Below, one piece after another: positions 53,037 through 60,765 of a stretch of 62,703 nucleotides of DNA. Location: positions 1-62,703 of the forward strand of contig CAKRRF010000013.1 in the NCBI GenBank assembly GCA_934394985.1. The letters are read 5' to 3'. The DNA is from an uncultured Marvinbryantia sp. GTDB lineage: Bacteria; Bacillota; Clostridia; Lachnospirales; Lachnospiraceae. The notes below the pieces were generated by a model that saw only the letters and a program-made list of their open reading frames with translations, made no database searches and was not told the origin of the DNA. Both the position numbers and the translations under genes were made by a program. Position 1 is the stretch's first letter; the number at the start of each line of letters is the position of its first letter.

Positions 53037-53065
53037 AGTATAGTGTAATGTAACCAGATTGTCAA
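53037..53065 (-). promoter_or_regulatory. Sigma-A promoter of the cobalamin riboswitch RNA
   Basis: TTGACA (53060-53065) and TATACT (53037-53042) are separated by 17 bp, near-consensus. The riboswitch is therefore not simply part of the folD transcript, although no terminator is visible after folD. Confidence 0.85.
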
Positions 53066-53134
53066 CAAGATTATGCATGTTTTTTTATTTACTTGTATCT
53101 GTCGTCACTGTTCAAAGCGGCTATCGGTCTGTTC

Positions 53135-53983
53135 TTATAAAGTTCTCATAGCTGCTTCCACAACATGTCCAACAAGTACTGAAGTGGTAACACTTCCAAC
53201 TCCGCCCGGAACAGGGGTAATCGCATCTACAATTGGTTCTACAGCTGCAAAATCAACGTCTCCGCATAATTTCCCTTCTGCATTTACATTGATACCTACG
53301 TCAATCACGGTCTGACCTTCTCTGACATATTCTGCACCTACTACACCAGCTCTTCCGGCAGCAACAATAATGATATCTGCTTCACGTGCAACAGATGGCA
53401 TATCTACTGTTCTGGTATGGCAAATCGTTACGGTTGCATTTTTCTTAACCAGCATCATAGCAGCAGGTTTTCCAACTACCAGACTTCGTCCGATCACAAC
53501 TGCTTTTTTACCGGTGCAATCGATCTGGTAATGATCCAGGATTTCCATACATGCCTGTGGTGTACATGGAGGGAATCCGATCTTCTTTCCGGTAAATACT
53601 CCGGACATAGAAAGATCTGTCATACAGTCAACATCCTTTTCCGGTGCAAGTGCATTTTCAATAACAGCCTGATCCAGATGCTTTGGTAATGGACGGAATA
53701 AAAGAACTCCATGAATATGTGCATCTTTATTTACTTTATCGATGACAGCAAGCAGTTCTTCCTGGGCAACATCTTCAGGAAGAAGGATCTTCTCACATGC
53801 AACACCAAGTGTTTCGCAACGTTTGGTTGCTCCTTTTTCATAGGAAATATCACTTGGATTTTCGCCTACACGGATAATGCACAGAGTCGGATTAACTCCC
53901 TTTTCCTGACATGCTGCCACATTTGCTTTGATTCGTTCATTTAATGCTGCTGTTACTTCCTTACCTAATAACTGTTTTGCCAT
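53135..53983 (-). CDS. folD: Methylene-THF dehydrogenase/methenyl-THF cyclohydrolase
   Basis: FolD interconverts 5,10-methylene-, 5,10-methenyl- and 10-formyl-THF in the methyl branch of the Wood-Ljungdahl pathway. The 282-residue protein has SYEKGATKRCETLGV (catalytic lysine), LLFRPLPKHLDQ and the Rossmann segment VVIGRSLVVGKPAAMML, ending with TPVPGGVGSVTT. The ATG at 53983 is preceded by AAAGGAG. It is the last gene of the acs operon. Presence of a separate fchA suggests that the dehydrogenase role dominates here, which is inference. Confidence 0.95.
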   Translation of the reverse strand: MAKQLLGKEVTAALNERIKANVAACQEKGVNPTLCIIRVGENPSDISYEKGATKRCETLGVACEKILLPEDVAQEELLAVIDKVNKDAHIHGVLLFRPLPKHLDQAVIENALAPEKDVDCMTDLSMSGVFTGKKIGFPPCTPQACMEILDHYQIDCTGKKAVVIGRSLVVGKPAAMMLVKKNATVTICHTRTVDMPSVAREADIIIVAAGRAGVVGAEYVREGQTVIDVGINVNAEGKLCGDVDFAAVEPIVDAITPVPGGVGSVTTSVLVGHVVEAAMRTL

Positions 53984-54031
53984 AATAGCTCCTTTCAAAA
54001 ACCCTCTTATATGTTTCTAATTATAAAATAA

Positions 54032-54661
54032 TTATTTTAAACGTCCTAATACGCTGTCAAAAATCTGATCTGCCTTGACGGTATATTCTTCCAGCATTTT
54101 ATCACATTTATCATTTAACTGAGCCGCCAGTTCCTTATCAGCCATGGATTTTGTATTGATATATACATTCAGGCTGGCACCTTTTAAGGCAGCTTTTGCA
54201 AATGCAACACCAACACCGGCATCACTGATAGCAAGGGTCGAGCCCTTTTCCGCAAATTCTGCGATAATGTCAATTGCTTCACAGCACTTTTCCATGATCT
54301 CCATCGGAACGGAGCAGGCATCCTTTAATACAATTGCCATTACCCGCGCCTTTTCTGCTTTTTCTTCTTCGGTTTCTCTTGGCATACCATATGCCTTGGA
54401 AAGTGGCTCAAATACTTCTGCATCTCTTTCAATCAGACGAAGAAAATCTTTCTGAAGCTGATCACATTTGCCTTTCAACTCCCACATTTCCTCTTCCACT
54501 TCTGCATATTTTTTCTTGCCAACAGTCAAACTTCCTACCATATTGCCAAGCGCTGTTCCGATTGCTCCAACCAGAGCGGATGCGCCACCGCCGCCAGGAA
54601 CAGGTGCTTTTGATGCCAATACTTCCACAAATTCATTACAAGGTACTGTAGAAAATCCCAT
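54032..54661 (-). CDS. fchA: Methenyl-THF cyclohydrolase FchA (cyclodeaminase family)
   Basis: FchA hydrolyses 5,10-methenyl-THF to 10-formyl-THF (reversibly) in acetogens. The 209-residue all-helical protein has the family N-terminal signature APVPGGGGASALVGAIGTALG. Relatives include formiminotransferase-cyclodeaminase, but the Wood-Ljungdahl context next to folD decides. It lies 14 bases after the DUF3786 gene. Confidence 0.93.
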   Translation of the reverse strand: MGFSTVPCNEFVEVLASKAPVPGGGGASALVGAIGTALGNMVGSLTVGKKKYAEVEEEMWELKGKCDQLQKDFLRLIERDAEVFEPLSKAYGMPRETEEEKAEKARVMAIVLKDACSVPMEIMEKCCEAIDIIAEFAEKGSTLAISDAGVGVAFAKAALKGASLNVYINTKSMADKELAAQLNDKCDKMLEEYTVKADQIFDSVLGRLK

Positions 54662-54675
54662 AATTTTTCCTCCAT

Positions 54676-55317
54676 CTACTGCATTTTTTTAAGTGTTGTA
54701 ATACTTATATCTCCAACAACTGCCAGATCATATGTTTCAAATGACAGTGGGAAATTATCAGAAAATAAAATCTGTGAGGACGGTGGAAATTCATCATCCC
54801 CTGCCCAGAGAATAAATCTTACAAAATGATCATTGATAAATTCAATCTCATAAGAAACATCTCCGTAAGTCAGCTTTTTTGCGCCCAGACGTTCAAATAT
54901 CTCAGCAAATTTTTTCATCTTAAATCCAAATCCATATGCAAGACGCATCAGACATCTGCCCTGAAACTGCTGAAAATATAAATCTCCGCTTGGCAGTTCC
55001 CGGTATGTCAAAAACTTGCCTGTGGATTCAGACTGTATCCCATTTAACAGATAACGAATTGCAAATATCTTTGCATCCACAGCCTCTTCCAGAATCGCAT
55101 AGGTGTCTTCTGTTTTATTCAGACAGGTCACCTTGCAATCCGGCCAGGTGATCTCATATGTTTTCTGCATCATTCTCATAGTAAAACACTTACGTTCTTC
55201 ATCGTATGGAATACCTGTGCGAACGGATGCTGCCTTTGGATCCATAGCTTCAAACTGTTCCAGATACTGACTAAATGGAACATCTTCAATACTGTTTTTT
55301 GCGTAATCTAAATTCAT
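54676..55317 (-). CDS. DUF3786 protein of the Wood-Ljungdahl cluster
   Basis: The 213-residue soluble protein matches DUF3786 in style, with an N-terminal FSQYLEQFEAMDP, RYLLNGIQSESTGKFLTYRE in the middle and LPSGDLYFQQFQGRCL. The family recurs next to corrinoid and acs genes in acetogens and methanogens, yet has no known activity. It has no cofactor motif and few cysteines. It follows acsV after a 116-bp gap with a strong hairpin and precedes fchA. A role in corrinoid-protein maturation is conceivable but only by association. Confidence 0.82.
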   Translation of the reverse strand: MNLDYAKNSIEDVPFSQYLEQFEAMDPKAASVRTGIPYDEERKCFTMRMMQKTYEITWPDCKVTCLNKTEDTYAILEEAVDAKIFAIRYLLNGIQSESTGKFLTYRELPSGDLYFQQFQGRCLMRLAYGFGFKMKKFAEIFERLGAKKLTYGDVSYEIEFINDHFVRFILWAGDDEFPPSSQILFSDNFPLSFETYDLAVVGDISITTLKKMQ

Positions 55318-55373
55318 TTTTTACCTCATTAATCTTTTTGATCTATTTTAACATAAAACCATAACATAAAGCA

Positions 55374-55405
55374 ACAGGATGTCGGACAAATCTCCGACAT
55401 CCTGT
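55374..55405 (-). terminator. Strong hairpin between acsV and the DUF3786 gene
   Basis: A perfect 13-bp stem (ACAGGATGTCGGA and complement) with a 6-base loop is followed on the minus strand by the weakly T-rich TGCTTTATG. It is probably a leaky terminator or an RNA-stabilising end that lowers expression of the fchA-folD part. Confidence 0.6.
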
Positions 55406-55433
55406 GAAAAAAATTACAAACTATTCATACAAA

Positions 55434-57356
55434 TTATATGATACTTGGAAACAGTGATCCATCTGTATGAGGCAGGAAACATGCACCCACAAACTCATCC
55501 ATATAGGAATTAATATTACTCAGCTCAATATAAGTCATATTCTGGGCAATTTCATATACTTTCTGTTCTGATTCTGTAGAATACAGCATAGCATAGGCTC
55601 CGACCAGTGAAGAATTTCCGATATATTCGTATAATTCAAGAGGAACATCCGGGAACATTCCAATGCGGACAGCATTCTGCATATTAATACCACTTCCGAT
55701 ACCACCTGCTACATAGACATGCTCAATCATCGACACATCAAAATCACAATAGGACAGCATTGTTCGAATGGCAGAGAAAATAGCACCTTTTGCGCGAATG
55801 AAACTGTCGATATCTACTTCTGTGATCTCAACATCTTTCACTGAGCCAGCTTCTTCCTGGAATGCAATCACATAAGATCCCATGCCATGTTCATCATGGC
55901 GTACGCGTTTCCCTTCACGGATAAATTTACCTTTTGGACTGATAATCTTACAACGGAACAATTCTGCGATAATATCAATAATTCCGGAACCACAAATACC
56001 TACCGGCTTTGTACCCGGATCACCGACTACAGAATAAGTCGGTTCCATGGTCTCCTCATCGATTGTGCATGCTTCAATTGCTCCATCTGTTGCACGCATA
56101 CCACAACTGATATCGCCACCCTCAAAAGCAGGACCAGCGGAACATGCGCAGCTGAACATAAAATCGGAGTTACCAAATACAATTTCTCCATTTGTACCAA
56201 GGTCGATAAACAATGAAAACTCCGGCTTGTTCCATACCATGCTGACAAATGTGCCGGCAGTAATATCTCCGCCCACATAACTGCCGATATTTGGTGCCAG
56301 AATAATATGTGCATCCTGATTGACATTGACACCAATATTATAGGCATAAACTGAGTTTGTCTTAAAGAATGATGGAACAAATGGTTCCATACGTACCGGA
56401 TCTGCAAATACACCTAATAACAGATGATTCATAGTCGTATTGGACGCAATACACAGACGATAGATCTGAGAATGATCCAGATGTGCCTGTTTGCACATAG
56501 TATCAATCAGAGGATTAATGGTCTCATCGATCACTGCTTTCTGCAATTTTTCGCGCCCGCCAGGTTTTCCGGATTCAATGATACGATTAATCACATCCGC
56601 ACCATAACGGATCTGTCCGTTTCCGGCGGATCCTTTGGCAAGGATCTCTCCTGTCAGCATATCGATAATAATTGCAGAGACAGTCGTAGTACCTATATCT
56701 ACAGCCATACCACCTACAATTACATTTTTTTCCTTTTCAAATACGTCATAGACAAACAGGTCTTTCGCAGTCTCACGCAATACAACCTGAATCTCAAATT
56801 GACTTTTCCGCAATACAAAGGCAAGTTTATTCAGGGCTGTATAGGATATTCGAATAACATTTACTCCCGTTTGTGCACGAAGTGCACGGGTAAAACGTTC
56901 GTTATCCGGCATGGTATCATCCAGTGTCGGTTCGTTCATTTGCACAGTAATAACTTTCATGTCATTTTTCAGTGCAATTCCTGCCTGTAAAACCTGTTCT
57001 TTTAAGTCATCAAATATTTTTATTTCGTCCGGAGAACTTAAATCAGCCACTTTCATACGGCTCTTATATGCAGACGCGATATCCGGAACCATTACCTCTA
57101 CATCTGCGCATACCTTACTACAGCAGGCCAACCTCCAACCACCTGCATATTCCTCATCAGAGATATGATGAGTTTTCTTTGAATCCAGTTCGCCGCCAAG
57201 AAGACGTACCTTGCATTTTCCGCAGGCTGCATTTCCGTTACATGGGGCATCGATAGCTACGTTTGTTTTTCTCGCTACCTCAAGAAGGTTTTCACCAAGA
57301 GCAGCGAAGACGATAACGTCTTCGCTGTTCTCAAACTTAAATGTAACCTTATACAT
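55434..57356 (-). CDS. acsV: Corrinoid protein activator AcsV (RACE, ASKHA ATPase)
   Basis: AcsV-type proteins re-reduce inactive Co(II) in the corrinoid iron-sulfur protein to Co(I) using ATP. The 640-residue protein has an N-terminal [2Fe-2S] ferredoxin domain with APCNGNAACGKCKVRLLGG plus a further cysteine in RLACCSK. A middle domain and a C-terminal ASKHA ATPase domain follow, with AVDIGTTTVSAIIIDM and FIDLGTNGEI. It begins 3 bases after acsE. Related O-demethylase activators are the alternative, but the acs context fits AcsV. Confidence 0.93.
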   Translation of the reverse strand: MYKVTFKFENSEDVIVFAALGENLLEVARKTNVAIDAPCNGNAACGKCKVRLLGGELDSKKTHHISDEEYAGGWRLACCSKVCADVEVMVPDIASAYKSRMKVADLSSPDEIKIFDDLKEQVLQAGIALKNDMKVITVQMNEPTLDDTMPDNERFTRALRAQTGVNVIRISYTALNKLAFVLRKSQFEIQVVLRETAKDLFVYDVFEKEKNVIVGGMAVDIGTTTVSAIIIDMLTGEILAKGSAGNGQIRYGADVINRIIESGKPGGREKLQKAVIDETINPLIDTMCKQAHLDHSQIYRLCIASNTTMNHLLLGVFADPVRMEPFVPSFFKTNSVYAYNIGVNVNQDAHIILAPNIGSYVGGDITAGTFVSMVWNKPEFSLFIDLGTNGEIVFGNSDFMFSCACSAGPAFEGGDISCGMRATDGAIEACTIDEETMEPTYSVVGDPGTKPVGICGSGIIDIIAELFRCKIISPKGKFIREGKRVRHDEHGMGSYVIAFQEEAGSVKDVEITEVDIDSFIRAKGAIFSAIRTMLSYCDFDVSMIEHVYVAGGIGSGINMQNAVRIGMFPDVPLELYEYIGNSSLVGAYAMLYSTESEQKVYEIAQNMTYIELSNINSYMDEFVGACFLPHTDGSLFPSII

Positions 57357-57359
57357 TTA

Positions 57360-58145
57360 TTAGATCTCCAGATAAGAATCTGCGTACAGAGTGTTTCCTC
57401 TGAATACATCACAGGATTTGATGGTTTCCATCAGTCTCAGGTCGTTAGGGTTAACGATTGCAGAAGTAAGACCCTGCATCATACACATAGCAACCAGAGC
57501 GGAATCCATAATTGGACGGATGTTCTTTGGCATACCATTACTGTTATTTGACAGACCACCTGTAGAGTTCAGTCCCATATCAGACAGCATCTTGATGAAT
57601 TCAAGAATCTGCATCTGTTTGTCCTGCATTCCCTTTACAACCAGGAATAATGGGTCAAACCACAGATCTTCTGCTTCCATACCGTGTTCCATACCTCTTT
57701 CCAGAAGTGTCTGGCAGTATCCCATACGTTCATCATTGTCTTTTGCAATACCTTCTGCATTACACAGAGCAATAACGATTGCATCATTAGCTGCTGCAAG
57801 GTCAACGTATTCAATACGGCTTCCTGCGTCAGCTGAGTTTACGATAGGTTTTCCTTTTTCACGATTGTATACAGAAATACCAGCTTCGATTGCTTTTTTA
57901 TTAGCTGTGTCCAGTGCCAGAGGAACATTATCAAAGTTGCTCTGAAGTAACTGAACAGCCCATTTCATCAGATCTTCTCCATCACTTTCAGCAGGTCCGA
58001 TGTTAACATCAAGATAAACTGCTCCAGCATCCAGCTGCTGTTTTGCTCTCTTCAGGATAGGTTCTTCATCTCTTTCTGTGAAAGCTTTGTTTACTGCAGG
58101 TGCTGTAGTAGAAAGTCTTTCTCCGATTGTAATAAATTTTGCCAT
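57360..58145 (-). CDS. acsE: Methyl-THF:corrinoid iron-sulfur protein methyltransferase
   Basis: AcsE transfers the methyl group from 5-methyl-THF to the cobalt of AcsCD. The 261-residue TIM barrel has the pterin-binding segments VYLDVNIGPAESDGEDLMKW and GKPIVNSADAG, plus GLSNNSNGMP close to the C-terminus. Length and motifs match the acetogen enzyme. It lies between acsC and acsV with a GGAGG ribosome-binding site. Confidence 0.96.
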   Translation of the reverse strand: MAKFITIGERLSTTAPAVNKAFTERDEEPILKRAKQQLDAGAVYLDVNIGPAESDGEDLMKWAVQLLQSNFDNVPLALDTANKKAIEAGISVYNREKGKPIVNSADAGSRIEYVDLAAANDAIVIALCNAEGIAKDNDERMGYCQTLLERGMEHGMEAEDLWFDPLFLVVKGMQDKQMQILEFIKMLSDMGLNSTGGLSNNSNGMPKNIRPIMDSALVAMCMMQGLTSAIVNPNDLRLMETIKSCDVFRGNTLYADSYLEI

Positions 58146-58212
58146 TTTTGTAGCCTCCTTATAGTTTTAATTTTTATAACTATTTCATTTACTGCACAAA
58201 TGTCAAATACTC

Positions 58213-59571
58213 TTAAGCTTCTCCGTTAGCCTGCATGTCTTTCAGGAATTTAACCAGTTCAACTGCTTCTCTAGGAGCAATGATAACTTCCCATCCAGGC
58301 AGTTTTGCTTCGATTTCACCCTTCAGTACTGCTACTTTACCCGGGATGATCAGCTTACGGTTCTTGATCTTGCCTTCGATATCAGCTTCTTTCCAGAATT
58401 TTTCGATAGAAGAAGAAGACAGTTTTCCTGCAGCCCATGCAGTCAGTACGGAAAGTCCGCCTGCATCACTGATGATCAGGTTTACAGGTACTCCTGAACG
58501 TTCCAGTTCTCCGGATACCAGGAAGTATGTAAGTGCAAAGTCAACAGTTGTCAGACAGATAGAGTTCTCATCTGCACCATTCAGTGGGTAGATACCTGGT
58601 TCTACACGCATTGGCTTCTGAGGGTCAGTGAAGATGTTCTGACGCAGACCATACAGTGGAAGTGCTTCAGCGTAAGTGATTTCCTGCATAACAACGATAG
58701 AACCGTATTTAATTGTAAAGATAGCAGCCAGAGCAGCCTGCAGATGCAGATCATCTTTTGCTACTTTTACAAGGTTTACGATAGATGGGTAACCACATGT
58801 TCTGTCGCCATCTTTGATTGCAGCTTTACGAAGCTGTACAGTATTTGCAAATGTTTCTTTTACAGTAGCACCTGTGGTATCGATTACCAGGTTCTTGTTT
58901 CCAAGTCCTTCCAGTGCTTTTACTGTATCATAGATTTCGTTCATATCAGCTCCGCTGACACCAAGAACAACACCTGCTTCTGTAGCAACTGCGTTCATAT
59001 CAGCGTAGTTGGCTGGTGTAGCACCATTCAGAACTGGTTTGCTGTCTTTACATACAGCCAGAGCAGCTTTTGCTACTTCTACATCTGTACATCCCAGTAC
59101 CAGAGTTCTGCCAAGTGCAGCAGCTTTCTTTACAAGTTCTACATAATCATAAGAACCTTCTGCAGAGTAATTTACATAAATCAGTTCTGCATACATTCTC
59201 TCACCGATACGGTCATAATCAACCTTCGGAACTTCTGCAAGTTTTGCTTCAATTGTAGCTTCATCCATGCAGTTGCAAAGAGAATCTGCATATCTTGTTT
59301 TGTTAACGAATGTTTTTTCATGACGTTCCATAACGGTTTCTCCACCGAGAACCATTTCTTCTGCGCCAGTACCGATTTTGATGCTCTTCATTGGAGGTGC
59401 TGTAGCTTCAGATAACTGAGCCTTTGCATCTTCTGAGAAGTAAGGGCATGCGCTGATATCAGCAGCACCCTGAGCAACCTTCATACAGAAAGCCATACAT
59501 GTCGGGCTTCCACATTCTTTACAGTTTTTCTTTGGTGATAATTTAAAAATATCAAGACCTTTTAATGCCAT
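58213..59571 (-). CDS. acsC: Corrinoid iron-sulfur protein large subunit (gamma)
   Basis: AcsC carries a [4Fe-4S] cluster and, with AcsD, the corrinoid that shuttles the methyl group from AcsE to the acetyl-CoA synthase AcsB. The 452-residue protein has the N-terminal cluster motif NCKECGSPTCMAFCMKVAQ with a further cysteine at ACPYF. A TIM barrel and a C-terminal corrinoid-binding domain (about 330-452, NLIISDAGGLSVLTAWAAGK) follow. It starts 26 bases after acsD. Confidence 0.97.
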   Translation of the reverse strand: MALKGLDIFKLSPKKNCKECGSPTCMAFCMKVAQGAADISACPYFSEDAKAQLSEATAPPMKSIKIGTGAEEMVLGGETVMERHEKTFVNKTRYADSLCNCMDEATIEAKLAEVPKVDYDRIGERMYAELIYVNYSAEGSYDYVELVKKAAALGRTLVLGCTDVEVAKAALAVCKDSKPVLNGATPANYADMNAVATEAGVVLGVSGADMNEIYDTVKALEGLGNKNLVIDTTGATVKETFANTVQLRKAAIKDGDRTCGYPSIVNLVKVAKDDLHLQAALAAIFTIKYGSIVVMQEITYAEALPLYGLRQNIFTDPQKPMRVEPGIYPLNGADENSICLTTVDFALTYFLVSGELERSGVPVNLIISDAGGLSVLTAWAAGKLSSSSIEKFWKEADIEGKIKNRKLIIPGKVAVLKGEIEAKLPGWEVIIAPREAVELVKFLKDMQANGEA

Positions 59572-59597
59572 TGTCTTTTATCCTCCTTAAACAGTGA

Positions 59598-60539
59598 TTA
59601 AACTAATTCTTTGATCAGTTTGGAAACAGTTGCTACGGATACAGGATGTTTTAAGATTACGGCATCAGAACCACAAGCTAAATCTGCTGCTGCAGTTTCA
59701 ACTTCCATATCGATACCACGTCTTTCCTGATCTCCCCATTCCGGTGTATCTGCTTCTGCCTGTGTTGCTTCTTTTGTAGACCATGTCTCAGATGCAACTG
59801 GAGTGATGATAGGCATCTGAAGCTGTGCATCATTCTGAGACAGAGCTGCAGATTTAATACGCTGCATGGTGGATGCAACATATTCATATCCGTATCCGGC
59901 TGCTGCTGTACCTACATTCATAACAACAGATTCCGGTTTTACACCTAACTGACTTAATAATACGTTTAACTGTTTTGCAAGGTTGATATCAACAGATGAT
60001 TCTGCACCAACTACCTGACTGTACGCAAGGCCTGCTGCTGCACCAACTGTTTTGTAGTTTTCTTCTTTTGCTGCAAGGATCAGAGCATTTTTACCCTGAA
60101 CTGCTTCTGCTGCTTTACCAAGAAGTTCTGCATCTCTTTCTGCATTCTTGCTTCCGGAAATAACAAGTGGAAGATCCACTGCTTCTGCTACTTCTTTTAC
60201 CAGAGCAATCAGTTCTTCTGTGGATTTGTTTGCACCATTAGGATCTCCACCTTCCAGACGGAAGCTTAAGAAATCAACACCTTCAAAAGAAGCTGCTTTT
60301 TTAGCGATTTCTGCAATTGTTGAGCATCCTTCATAATACTTCTGAATGCATTCTGGCTCATGTTCCATACCAAAGTCTGTAATTTCAATACCTACTTTTG
60401 GAGCATTTGCAAATGGAGCATCGAAGCTCTGTAATGGAAGTGCATTTTCGCCACCAAGTGTGATCGCTTTGTCACCTGTTCCGATTGTAACAGTTTTAAT
60501 GCTGGCATTAAATTTTCCTGATTTTGCTGTGAACGGCAT
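59598..60539 (-). CDS. acsD: Corrinoid iron-sulfur protein small subunit (delta)
   Basis: AcsD forms the heterodimer with AcsC that holds the corrinoid. The 313-residue TIM-barrel protein includes LGGENALPLQSFDAP, FRLEGGDPNGANKS and the late YGYEYVASTMQRIKSAAL. It is the first gene behind the internal promoter at 60638-60666 and has a GGAGG ribosome-binding site at normal distance. Confidence 0.96.
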   Translation of the reverse strand: MPFTAKSGKFNASIKTVTIGTGDKAITLGGENALPLQSFDAPFANAPKVGIEITDFGMEHEPECIQKYYEGCSTIAEIAKKAASFEGVDFLSFRLEGGDPNGANKSTEELIALVKEVAEAVDLPLVISGSKNAERDAELLGKAAEAVQGKNALILAAKEENYKTVGAAAGLAYSQVVGAESSVDINLAKQLNVLLSQLGVKPESVVMNVGTAAAGYGYEYVASTMQRIKSAALSQNDAQLQMPIITPVASETWSTKEATQAEADTPEWGDQERRGIDMEVETAAADLACGSDAVILKHPVSVATVSKLIKELV

Positions 60540-60570
60540 TTTTCAATTTCCTCCTTCAGTTTTCAACCGC

Positions 60571-60612
60571 CACAAACTGACTGCATTTTTATCATTACGC
60601 AGTCAGTTTGTG
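60571..60612 (-). repeat. 14-bp perfect inverted repeat in the acsD leader
   Basis: Arms CACAAACTGACTGC and GCAGTCAGTTTGTG flank a 14-base AT-rich loop. It begins about 19 bases downstream of the predicted acsD transcription start. No T-run follows on the minus strand, so it is not a terminator. It may stabilise the acsDCEV mRNA or be an operator. Confidence 0.8.
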
Positions 60613-60637
60613 TCTATTTTAACAATAATTCTTACTT

Positions 60638-60666
60638 ATTATATACAGATTTTTCCAGAAAATCAA
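60638..60666 (-). promoter_or_regulatory. Internal sigma-A promoter between acsB and acsD
   Basis: TTGATT (60661-60666) and TATAAT (60638-60643) are separated by 17 bp. It lies in the 226-bp acsB-acsD gap and would allow the corrinoid genes to be expressed apart from acsB. Confidence 0.8.
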
Positions 60667-60765
60667 GCAATAGTACATTTTGCATTTAATTTTATGCTTT
60701 TTGCATATTTTAAGAATACAATTAGCACCACATTCCGCAGTTTTGCCTGATTACTTTGGTGAATA

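Noticed and set aside
60571..60612. Terminator of acsB
   Set aside because: The stem is strong but lies downstream of a new promoter and is followed by GGCGGTTG rather than a T-run on the minus strand.
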